Assembly: GCA_017560855.1 (NCBI GenBank)
Contig: JAFZEB010000080.1
Span: 1-5,412 of the forward strand
Source of the DNA: Ruminiclostridium sp.
GTDB lineage: Bacteria > Bacillota > Clostridia > Oscillospirales > Oscillospiraceae
Direction: 5' to 3'
Length of the DNA stretch: 5,412 nt
In this document: piece by piece, positions 1 through 5,098 of the stretch
Layout of the letters: each line of letters opens with the position of its first letter
Position numbering within the stretch: position 1 is the first letter of the stretch
Made by a program: the position numbers and the translations under genes
The notes under the pieces: generated by a model
Told to the model about the DNA's origin: nothing
The model's database searches: none
Seen by the model: only the letters and a program-made list of their open reading frames with translations

Positions 1-378
1 CACAGCTACATCCCCACCCACGCCGGGGAGATCTATCCTCTGGATGTTCGCCAGGAACTGCCCGGGGGTACGATCCTCTACCTCTACGGAGTAGCCCGGA
101 ACGACGATGGCCAGGTTTGGGTATACACCGTCTCCTACCCCCACAATCCCTTCCAAAACACCATCAACAACGCTGCAAACCTGACCTTCACCTATGGCAA
201 TACAGATACCGGCGACTTCGGCTGGCAGGATATAGACTCCAGCTATGTTACGCCCCGTGCCTGCTACCACCGCTACAGTCTCCATGATGTCACAGAGGGG
301 GACATCCTCACCGCCCACTACACCCACTACGGCACGACCTTTGACGTGACCATTCCCTGGGAGGAGGCCAGCCCATGA
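1..378 (+). CDS. Membrane-associated A-type protein, C-terminal part (5' end outside window)
   Basis: An open frame enters from the left edge and stops at TGA 376-378, showing 125 residues. The visible part matches the external domain of the gene at 1023-1730 from about its residue 118 onward. Shared landmarks are PLD(V/I)R followed by LPGG near the start, NPF in the middle, and HYGT, FD and IPWEE at the end. By that likeness the missing part should carry a cytoplasmic helical HAAS/permease-prefix-like domain and one membrane segment. This is inference, since neither is in the window. The stop overlaps the start of the next gene (ATGA at 375-378), which implies translational coupling and joint function. 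The biochemical role of the external domain is unknown to me. That it is coding is close to certain; the function is not. Confidence 0.85.
   Translation, partial: HSYIPTHAGEIYPLDVRQELPGGTILYLYGVARNDDGQVWVYTVSYPHNPFQNTINNAANLTFTYGNTDTGDFGWQDIDSSYVTPRACYHRYSLHDVTEGDILTAHYTHYGTTFDVTIPWEEASP
359..367 (+). promoter_or_regulatory. Ribosome binding site inside the PWEE codons (for gene at 375)
   Basis: GGGAGGAGG lies 7 bases before the ATG at 375. It is made of the codons for the Trp-Glu-Glu part of the upstream protein's terminal PWEE motif. The same sequence at the same spacing recurs at 1711-1719 before the paralogous start at 1727. Confidence 0.8.
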
Positions 379-1001
379 AAAAGAAACTCCGCACCCAAAG
401 ACAGCTGGCCCGCCGTTTGGGGATTTGGGTGGTCATCCTGGCCCTGGTGACCGTCTGGACGGGACTGTTTAGCCCCCACCCCTATCTCAGCATCCGACAG
501 TACGAAACCTCTCTCAGCTGCGGGAAAACCGAGATCATCCGAAAAGAACGGTTAGATGGTAACATGCATTACCTTTCCGCCAACCAGAACACCTTGCTGC
601 TCAACGCAGTTGGTTTTCGGCCTCTTGGCGGCTGGGTCAGTGAAGGAAAGGCCGCCTTGGACCTGAGCAAGGAAGAGGACCTGTCTGTGGATGTCCTGCG
701 GACCTCAGTGGACGAGTTTCTCACCGTCCACTATTTCGGCACGGCCCCCAGGGATGCCGCTTCCGTTTTGGTCCGGTTCCCCTGGATGGATGAGGCGGAG
801 CCATTTGAGATCCCCACCTTCCGGGGAGAGGATGGCCGGACCTACTTCTGGGACTGGCAGAAGGTCCCCTTCTACGGCCCAGAGGACTACAACAAGGACT
901 ACTATTCTGAGCCCCTTGTGGTGGAGGCCCTGGATGGGGACGGTCAGGTCATCGCCACCTGCAACCAGCCCCGATACTATGATGGTTCTCCCCTTACTTA
1001 A
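375..1001 (+). CDS. Membrane-anchored B-type protein of unknown function
   Basis: The product has 208 residues. A very basic N-terminus (residues 1-14, rich in Lys and Arg) is followed by one hydrophobic segment at about 16-32, so the protein is probably a signal-anchored membrane protein with its remaining ~175 residues outside the cell. There is no lipobox cysteine. I do not recognise the external domain. It is paralogous to the gene at 1727-2368. Shared points are G(K/R)TEI at residues 50-54, LS..N...L just after, a GW pair near 86-87, GRTYFW at 154-159, an LD..G..I.T stretch near 186-195 and a YY(D/G)G ending near 201-204. The ATG at 375 overlaps the previous stop and has a strong ribosome binding site 7 bases upstream, which fixes the start. 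A 21-base gap leads to the next gene, so all are very likely one transcript. A role as the partner of the A-type protein is inferred from gene order only. Confidence 0.88.
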   Translation: MKKKLRTQRQLARRLGIWVVILALVTVWTGLFSPHPYLSIRQYETSLSCGKTEIIRKERLDGNMHYLSANQNTLLLNAVGFRPLGGWVSEGKAALDLSKEEDLSVDVLRTSVDEFLTVHYFGTAPRDAASVLVRFPWMDEAEPFEIPTFRGEDGRTYFWDWQKVPFYGPEDYNKDYYSEPLVVEALDGDGQVIATCNQPRYYDGSPLT

Positions 1002-1009
1002 CCCCTCAG

Positions 1010-1017
1010 AAAGGAGG
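1010..1017 (+). promoter_or_regulatory. Ribosome binding site for the A' gene at 1023
   Basis: AAAGGAGG sits 5 bases before ATG 1023, in the 21-base gap between the B and A' genes. It is the only stand-alone ribosome binding site between the genes of this operon and supports the start chosen for A'. Confidence 0.8.
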
Positions 1018-1022
1018 AACCC

Positions 1023-1730
1023 ATGGACCCCAGATTCACAGAATACGGAATGGCGGTTTGTGCCCACATCCGCCACGCCACCGCCGCAGAAAAGGCAGCC
1101 ATCTGCAAGGAGCTGGCCGACCACATGGAGGACCACGCCCAGGCCCTGATGAACGCCGGGTATGACGAAGAGCACTCTGTCCGGGTAGCCCTGGCATCCA
1201 TGGGCGAGGCCGAAACCGTGGGGCGGGAACTGGACAAGGAATATCCCCTCCGGTGGCTGGTGCTGTCACGACTGGCCCTCCTTCCTTTGATTTGGATCCT
1301 TGCCGCTACCCTTCTGCTGACCCCGGCCAGCCTTGGCTGGTTATACGACAATTTACAGAGCCATTATTTCCCCATGACCCTGGTGGAAAACGAAAGGTTA
1401 GACATGATTCCTCTGGACATACGCAAAGACCTCCCCGGCGGGGCGGTGCTGTCGGTCTACGGCATTGGGGCGTTCCCGCCTTCCGGAGACAGCTACACTG
1501 TCTGCGTCGGCATCACCGGGTACAACAAGAATCCCTTCCTCTACACCGAGTTTGCCGACTTTGCCATCACCTTTTCCCATGGCGGCATCACAGAATATGG
1601 CGGATATGCAGACGGCGTCTATCAAATCTCCGGAATGACCTATGGGGAATCCCTGACCCTTCACTTTGACCATTACGGAACAGCCTTTGACTTGGACATT
1701 CCCATCCCCTGGGAGGAGGTGCCGCAATGA
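1023..1730 (+). CDS. A'-type membrane protein with HAAS/permease-prefix-like N-terminal domain
   Basis: The product has 235 residues. Residues 1-75 are amphipathic and helical, with the pattern of HAAS/DUF1700-like 'permease prefix' domains: EL.DH..D at about 30-37, G(Y).EE at 46-50 and ALASMG at 56-61, followed by a GREL...Y stretch. A hydrophobic membrane segment spans about 79-103. Residues 104-235 form a presumably external domain ending in the PWEE motif. In known families such domains occur in membrane proteins encoded beside PadR-type regulators and are thought to be cytoplasmic signalling modules. No PadR gene is visible here, but the operon start lies outside the window. The external half is paralogous to the protein ending at 378. 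The gene ends in an ATGA overlap with the next one (1727-1730). The domain call rests on sequence pattern, not on a profile search. Confidence 0.85.
   Translation: MDPRFTEYGMAVCAHIRHATAAEKAAICKELADHMEDHAQALMNAGYDEEHSVRVALASMGEAETVGRELDKEYPLRWLVLSRLALLPLIWILAATLLLTPASLGWLYDNLQSHYFPMTLVENERLDMIPLDIRKDLPGGAVLSVYGIGAFPPSGDSYTVCVGITGYNKNPFLYTEFADFAITFSHGGITEYGGYADGVYQISGMTYGESLTLHFDHYGTAFDLDIPIPWEEVPQ
1711..1719 (+). promoter_or_regulatory. Ribosome binding site inside the PWEE codons (for gene at 1727)
   Basis: GGGAGGAGG lies 7 bases before ATG 1727, within the codons of the terminal PWEE motif of the A' protein. It duplicates the arrangement at 359-367. Confidence 0.8.
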
Positions 1731-2368
1731 AGCACAAACGACAATATATCCGCAAGCAGGTCGCCCTGCGCCGATGGCTGGTCGTTCTCCTCCTCCTGGC
1801 CCTCAGCTGTGCGGGGTTGGTTGTGAACCTGACCCCAAACCAAGCCCTGCGGGATATGGAACGGGGACACGCACTGGGCAGGACAGAAATTCTGGAGCGG
1901 CGAAACGTTGGCCCTTTCCGGTTCTGTCTGTCCCAAAATGAGCGAGTCTTGTTCCTGAGCAGCCAGGAGTTCCATTTTCTCTATGGATGGCTGGACGGTG
2001 CCTATCTCCCTCTTGGTCTGACCAAAGAATCCGGCCCTGTGGATGCCATGCAATTCTCGGCATCCCACCATGACAGTGATCGACGCTATCATATGATCGT
2101 GGGGACTACCTCTCTGGAAACGGCTGTGACCGCTCGGGTTCATGGGTGCGAGGCTTACATTGAAGGCTATGACTACCAAAGCACGGAAGACCAATGGACC
2201 GGAGAAATCCTGGAAAAAGACGGGTTCCGATATTTCTGGTTTGGACAGGAACTGAGTCCGTCCATCCGTAATATGCAATTCTCCACCCTGGACCTGCTGG
2301 ATGCAGAGGGAAACATTCTCTGCACCTTCGACATCAGCCCATATTACGGCGGATTTTCCAAACTCTGA
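1727..2368 (+). CDS. Membrane-anchored B'-type protein of unknown function
   Basis: The product has 213 residues and is the paralogue of the gene at 375-1001. The N-terminus is basic (residues 1-16) and is followed by a hydrophobic anchor at about 17-34. Cys28 lies inside the anchor, but the residues before it (Ala-Leu-Ser) do not make a proper lipobox, so a lipoprotein is not favoured. The external domain carries GRTEI at 51-55, LSQNE at 68-72, YGW at 86-88, GFRYFW at 166-171, an LD..GNI.CT stretch at about 191-200 and PYYGG at 205-209. It differs from its paralogue mainly in the middle, about residues 100-160. It is the last gene of the operon; the terminator stem starts 12 bases after the stop. 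Its function is unknown; pairing with the A' protein is inferred from the ATGA overlap and repeated gene order. Confidence 0.88.
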   Translation: MKHKRQYIRKQVALRRWLVVLLLLALSCAGLVVNLTPNQALRDMERGHALGRTEILERRNVGPFRFCLSQNERVLFLSSQEFHFLYGWLDGAYLPLGLTKESGPVDAMQFSASHHDSDRRYHMIVGTTSLETAVTARVHGCEAYIEGYDYQSTEDQWTGEILEKDGFRYFWFGQELSPSIRNMQFSTLDLLDAEGNILCTFDISPYYGGFSKL

Positions 2369-2374
2369 GAACAG

Positions 2375-2404
2375 AAAAAGGACGACCTCTCGGTCGTCCT
2401 TTTT
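2375..2404. terminator. Bidirectional intrinsic terminator
   Basis: A perfect 8-base-pair stem, GGACGACC (2380-2387) with GGTCGTCC (2392-2399), encloses a 4-base loop. It is flanked by five A on the left (2375-2379) and five T on the right (2400-2404), so it works on both strands. It lies 12 bases past the plus-strand stop at 2368 and about 20 bases past the minus-strand stop at 2420. On the minus-strand RNA the loop reads GAGA, a stable GNRA tetraloop; on the plus strand it reads UCUC. Confidence 0.95.
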
Positions 2405-2419
2405 GCTATTCACAGGAAC

Positions 2420-2866
2420 TTAGTCCTCGTCTTCCTCTTCCTCGTCAACCAGGTCCAGAGCGAACTTGTTGCCGCAGTTGGGGCAAGCGATCTCGCCCAC
2501 GTCGAAGATGCTCTCGTCGATGACCAGATCCTCGCCGCACTCGGGGCACTCGATCTCGAAGAAGTCGTCGCCCAGGTCAGCGAAGTCGAACTCTTCCTCG
2601 TCGTCCTCGTCGTCGTCATCATCCTCGTCGTCGTAGTCTTCGAAGATCATGTCTTCCACATCAGCCAGGTCCTCGGAGATTGCTTCCAGCTCCTCGTCGA
2701 TGGCTTCCACTTCCTCTTCCAGGTCCTCAACGGCCAGGCCGATGTCTTCCAGGATGTCGATGATCTTGGAGATCAGCTTGCCCTCCTTGGAGGGGTCCTT
2801 GTCCAGATCCAGGCCGTCAGCCAGGCCCTTCAGGTATGCAACCTTCTCGGTGATGGTCATAGTCAT
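2420..2866 (-). CDS. CD1247-like protein: conserved N-terminal domain, acidic linker, zinc ribbon
   Basis: The product has 148 residues from the ATG at 2866. Residues 1-45 carry the pattern of the clostridial CD1247 N-terminal domain (EKVAYLKGLADGL, then EGKLI and IIDILEDI). Residues 36-75 are likely a coiled coil. Residues 76-101 are almost all Asp and Glu. A zinc ribbon follows, with CPEC at 107-110 and CPNC at 128-131, and the tail is again acidic. The frame stays open upstream to 3007, but that would overlap the 3' end of efp. The ATG at 2866 has AGGA at 2876-2879, 9 bases away; a second ATG at 2860 would be too far (15 bases). The function is unknown; the fold suggests a cytoplasmic protein contacting nucleic acid or a basic protein partner. 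In Clostridia such genes often follow efp, as here (94-base gap). No separate promoter is visible, so it is probably co-transcribed with efp. Confidence 0.88.
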   Translation of the reverse strand: MTMTITEKVAYLKGLADGLDLDKDPSKEGKLISKIIDILEDIGLAVEDLEEEVEAIDEELEAISEDLADVEDMIFEDYDDEDDDDDEDDEEEFDFADLGDDFFEIECPECGEDLVIDESIFDVGEIACPNCGNKFALDLVDEEEEDED

Positions 2867-2960
2867 AATCGTATTTCCTTTCTGAAACAGTAGTGTCGGA
2901 GTGCGAAACAGGCCCGACAGGCCAGAATGACCTATCGAGCCTGTTTGGAAAGTCTGTCTA
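2867..2960 (-). other. efp to CD1247-like spacer with alternative hairpins
   Basis: This 94-base spacer contains two inverted repeats. AAACAGGC (2906-2913) pairs with GCCTGTTT (2939-2946), and TGTCGG (2894-2899) pairs with CCGACA (2914-2919). GAAACAG also occurs twice (2884-2890 and 2905-2911), so the upstream arm in the minus-strand RNA has two possible partners, one just before the ribosome binding site at 2874-2881. No T-rich tract follows, so this is not a clear terminator. A regulatory role is inference. Confidence 0.4.
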
Positions 2961-3524
2961 TTAGCCCTTTGCGCGCTCCAGGTACTCGCCGGAACGGGTG
3001 TCAACACGGATCTTGTCGCCCACGTTGATGAACAGGGGAACCTTGATCTCAGCGCCGGTCTCCAGGGTAGCGGGCTTGGTCACGTTGGTAGCGGTGTCGC
3101 CCTTGAAGCCGGGGTCGGTCTCGGTGACCTCCAGGTCAACGAAGGTGGGGGGCTCGACGGAGAAGATCTTGCCCTTGTAGCTGGAGATCTTGCAGATCAT
3201 CTCTTCCTTCACGAAGCGGAAGCTGTCGCCCAGCAGTTCGGGAGCGATGGGGATCATGTCGAAGCTCTCCTGGTCCATGAAGTAGTACAGGTCGCCATCG
3301 TTGTAGCTGTACTGCATGTCCTTCTTCTCCACGTAAGCGTTCTCGAACTTAGCGGTGGGGTTGAAAGAAGTTTCGGTAACGGAACCGGTGATGACGTTCT
3401 TCATCTTGGTACGCACGAAAGCAGCACCCTTACCAGGCTTAACATGCTGGAACTCGATAACCTGCATGACCTGGCCGTCCATTTCAAAGGTCATACCATT
3501 GCGGAAATCGCCTGCAGAAATCAT
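2961..3524 (-). CDS. efp: Elongation factor P
   Basis: The product has 187 residues, the usual EF-P length. EF-P binds between the ribosomal P and E sites and relieves stalling at runs of proline by promoting peptide bond formation. The N-terminal KOW-like domain (about 1-62) begins with MISAGDFRNG and carries the tip loop HVKPGKGAAF at 27-36. Lys32 is at the tip, the position modified in many bacteria (Lys34 in E. coli; Lys32 in B. subtilis). Two OB-type domains follow (about 65-127 and 128-187), with GDTATN at 142-147 and the family signature around KPATLETG at 150-157 and VPLFINVGD at 162-170. The ATG at 3524 is preferred over the one at 3533 because GGAGG (3534-3538) touches the latter but lies 9 bases from the former, and the family start is MISAGDF. 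The gene ends with tandem stops TAA TAG. It has its own promoter. Confidence 0.97.
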   Translation of the reverse strand: MISAGDFRNGMTFEMDGQVMQVIEFQHVKPGKGAAFVRTKMKNVITGSVTETSFNPTAKFENAYVEKKDMQYSYNDGDLYYFMDQESFDMIPIAPELLGDSFRFVKEEMICKISSYKGKIFSVEPPTFVDLEVTETDPGFKGDTATNVTKPATLETGAEIKVPLFINVGDKIRVDTRSGEYLERAKG

Positions 3525-3533
3525 AATATTCAT

Positions 3534-3538
3534 CCTCC
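3534..3538 (-). promoter_or_regulatory. Ribosome binding site deciding the efp start
   Basis: GGAGG on the minus strand directly abuts the ATG at 3533 (no spacer) and is 9 bases from the ATG at 3524. This favours the downstream start. Confidence 0.8.
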
Positions 3539-3574
3539 AAACAAAATTGGTTTTTCACTCGTATAAGCTCTACT

Positions 3575-3603
3575 ATTGTACAATACCTTCCTGATTTTTG
3601 CAA
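3575..3603 (-). promoter_or_regulatory. Sigma-A-type promoter of efp
   Basis: Reading on the minus strand, the -35 box is TTGCAA (3603-3598) and the -10 box TACAAT (3580-3575), with a 17-base spacer. Transcription should begin near 3568, giving a leader of about 44 bases. The -10 box lies inside a 12-base perfect palindrome, TATTGTACAATA (3574-3585). Confidence 0.8.
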
Positions 3604-3646
3604 TGGTTTTCTATAAATAAGGTCTGTACTTTCCGGGATAAATTCC

Positions 3647-4510
3647 TCAAAAAGACTCCAAATCGGCCAGATACTGATGTTTCATCGTCAATGCATCCAC
3701 ATCCTGTGTGCCCGCACTTTCGCAGATGATAGTGGGGGCCCAGCCCCGGCAGGCCAGTTCCCGGCAGAGAGGGCGGTAGTCGGGACCAAAATCCTCCTGG
3801 CCGAAGGTCAGGTGCTTGGACTCGCCCCCCTTGGGGGTGAACTCGATCATGGAGAAGTGACTGTGGAAGACCCTGGCCCGGTCCAGGCCCAGAACTTCCT
3901 CCATCCGGTCCAGCATCTTGGCCGTCTCCTCCTGGCCCTCCAGAAGGCCCAGAGAGCGGGCGTAGAGGTGACCGAAGTCCACGCAGGGCAGGAGGCCTTC
4001 GCACACATTGGAGAGCTCCAGGACCTCTTCCAGGTCCCCCAGCTGGTTGATCTTGCCCATGGTTTCCGGGCAGAGGAGGATGTCCCCGTAGCCCGCATCA
4101 TCGCACCGCTGACGAAGCATGCGGAAGGACTCCTTGGCGGTGGCCAGAGCGGCCTCCCGGGACCGCTTCTGGAGGGCTCCCGTGTGGATGACCACCCGTC
4201 CTGCCCCCATCCACCGGGCTACTTCACAGGCCGCCAGGACGTAGCCTGCGGTCTTCTCCTGGCTGTCCGGGTCTGGGTTGGCAGGGTTCACGAAGTAAGG
4301 GGCATGGAGGGACAGGGCGATTCCCGCCAGGGCGGCCTGGTTGCCGATCTCCCGGGCGGTGGCCTCCCCCACGTTGACCCCCTTGCCGCACTGGTACTCA
4401 TAGGCATCCAGGCCCTTGCCCTTCAGCCACAGGGGCATGTCCTTGGACTTTTTAAAGCCCTCCAGGGCGAAGTTATCCGGGTTCCCGGCGGTGCCGAATT
4501 TGGCTCTCAC
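3647..4510 (-). CDS. Endonuclease IV-like TIM-barrel protein (AP endonuclease family 2)
   Basis: The product has 287 residues, close to the 280-285 of endonuclease IV (Nfo), a zinc enzyme that cuts DNA at abasic sites. Metal-ligand motifs occur in family order: His69 in SLHAPY, His109 in VIHTG, Glu149 in PETMG, Asp178 and His181 in VDFGH, His216 in FHSHF, His233 in SKHL and Glu264 in ICES. Tyr72, in line with an Nfo DNA-contacting residue, is present. The Asp of the usual DRH motif (Asp229 in E. coli) is Ser231 here, so one ligand of the third zinc is missing. Clostridial and archaeal relatives with the start FGTAGNP are often called only TIM-barrel proteins, so abasic-site activity is likely but not certain; a sugar-phosphate isomerase-like role is the alternative. 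The start is GTG at 4510, with GGAGGGAGGG just upstream. GTGA overlaps the yqeG stop, indicating coupled translation. Confidence 0.9.
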   Translation of the reverse strand: MRAKFGTAGNPDNFALEGFKKSKDMPLWLKGKGLDAYEYQCGKGVNVGEATAREIGNQAALAGIALSLHAPYFVNPANPDPDSQEKTAGYVLAACEVARWMGAGRVVIHTGALQKRSREAALATAKESFRMLRQRCDDAGYGDILLCPETMGKINQLGDLEEVLELSNVCEGLLPCVDFGHLYARSLGLLEGQEETAKMLDRMEEVLGLDRARVFHSHFSMIEFTPKGGESKHLTFGQEDFGPDYRPLCRELACRGWAPTIICESAGTQDVDALTMKHQYLADLESF

Positions 4511-5004
4511 AGAGTCCCTCCCTCCTTGGCACGGGTGCGGAAGGGGGTCTCCACCCCGTACCGGGCACGGCGGAAGAGGGTGCCGAACTCAATGGGTTTG
4601 ACCATGAGGGTCATGACCCCGGCGTTGTTGCCCCCCCAGATGTCGGTGAAGATCTGGTCCCCCACGATGGCAGTCTCCTGGGGCTTTTTGCCCATCTGGG
4701 CCATGGCCCGGTTGAAGCCGCCGGACCGGGGCTTGCCCGCATGACCCATATAGGGGATTCCCAGTGCCTCGGCGAACCGCTTGGCCCGACCGGGCTTGCG
4801 GCTGTTGGAGAGGAGGAAGAGGGTGATCCCGGCGGCATTCAGCCGATCTCTCCAGGCCCGGATGTCATCGGTGGGCAGTTTCTGGGAGTAGGGGATCAGG
4901 GTGTTGTCCAGGTCGGCCAGGAGGAGGGTGACCCCTCTGGCCCGGAGCCGTTCTATATCAATGGTATAAATACTCTCAAAGAGATAATCAGGTACTAAAT
5001 TCAC
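4507..5004 (-). CDS. yqeG: YqeG family HAD-IIIA phosphatase
   Basis: The product has 165 residues if started at GTG 5004. HAD motifs are in order: DLDNT at 31-35 (nucleophile Asp31, acid/base Asp33), SNS at 66-68, Lys91 in KP, and GDQIFTD at 115-121 with Asp116 and Asp121 for magnesium. There is no cap insert, as expected for subfamily IIIA. The family is related to Gep4-type phosphatidylglycerophosphate phosphatases; its substrate here cannot be read from sequence. The frame stays open to an ATG at 5118, and ATG 5037 is another option, but GTG 5004 has AAGGAG 5 bases upstream, gives the family-typical start (NLVPDYLFESIYTID), and lies downstream of a good promoter that the 5118 start would overlap. 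The first gene of its transcript, it overlaps the next by 4 bases (GTGA). Confidence 0.93.
   Translation of the reverse strand: MNLVPDYLFESIYTIDIERLRARGVTLLLADLDNTLIPYSQKLPTDDIRAWRDRLNAAGITLFLLSNSRKPGRAKRFAEALGIPYMGHAGKPRSGGFNRAMAQMGKKPQETAIVGDQIFTDIWGGNNAGVMTLMVKPIEFGTLFRRARYGVETPFRTRAKEGGTL
4515..4527 (-). promoter_or_regulatory. Ribosome binding site for the GTG start at 4510
   Basis: The minus strand reads AAGGAGGGAGGGA, ending 4 bases before GTG. It offers either AGGAGG with a 10-base spacing or GAGGG with a 5-base spacing. It lies inside the end of yqeG. Confidence 0.75.
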
Positions 5005-5009
5005 AGGTT

Positions 5010-5015
5010 CTCCTT
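5010..5015 (-). promoter_or_regulatory. Ribosome binding site deciding the yqeG start
   Basis: AAGGAG on the minus strand lies 5 bases before GTG 5004. Neither ATG 5037 nor ATG 5118 is supported as well. Confidence 0.8.
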
Positions 5016-5056
5016 CTATCTGGCCCAAAGGCCGCATATGGTTTCTCAACAGCATC

Positions 5057-5085
5057 ATTATACACGGATACACCACGATGAACAA
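5057..5085 (-). promoter_or_regulatory. Sigma-A-type promoter of yqeG
   Basis: Reading on the minus strand, the -35 box is TTGTTC (5085-5080) and the -10 box a perfect TATAAT (5062-5057), with a 17-base spacer. Transcription should start near 5050, giving a leader of about 46 bases before GTG 5004. The -35 box overlaps the ribosome binding site of the divergent gene at 5099. Confidence 0.8.
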
Positions 5086-5090
5086 GGGGG
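5084..5090 (+). promoter_or_regulatory. Ribosome binding site for the divergent gene at 5099
   Basis: AAGGGGG lies 8 bases before ATG 5099 on the plus strand. Its first two bases are shared with the -35 box of the minus-strand yqeG promoter. Confidence 0.65.
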
Positions 5091-5098
5091 AACCTCTC

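Larger units (their letters stand above)
1..2368 (+). repeat. Tandem duplicated two-gene module (A-B-A'-B')
   Basis: Genes 1-378 and 1023-1730 are paralogues, as are 375-1001 and 1727-2368, and they alternate. Both A-B junctions share the ATGA overlap and the 7-base ribosome binding site spacing. Protein likeness is clear only at motifs, so the duplication is old. More copies could lie to the left of the window. Confidence 0.75.

Noticed and set aside
1805..1815. Possible lipobox in the B' protein (Cys28)
   Set aside because: The residues before the cysteine (Ala-Leu-Ser) do not fit the lipobox pattern, the cysteine lies inside the membrane segment, and the paralogue lacks it.
1673..2413. 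Minus-strand open frame of 246 codons
   Set aside because: It is antisense to the B' gene, runs through the terminator, matches nothing I know and lacks a ribosome binding site.
2575..2665. Short tandem repeats (TCGTCG-type) as a repeat element or array
   Set aside because: They are simply the Asp/Glu codons of the acidic linker in the CD1247-like gene.
2867..3007. 47-residue N-terminal extension of the CD1247-like gene
   Set aside because: It would overlap the end of efp, has no ribosome binding site, and adds sequence unlike the family start at 2866.
3600..3646. Terminator after the endonuclease IV-like gene
   Set aside because: No stem with a following T tract could be found on the minus strand, so read-through into efp cannot be excluded.
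3677..4744. Long plus-strand open frame of 355 codons
   Set aside because: It lies antisense to the endonuclease IV-like gene and yqeG, both of which have clear family motifs. It is an effect of high GC content.
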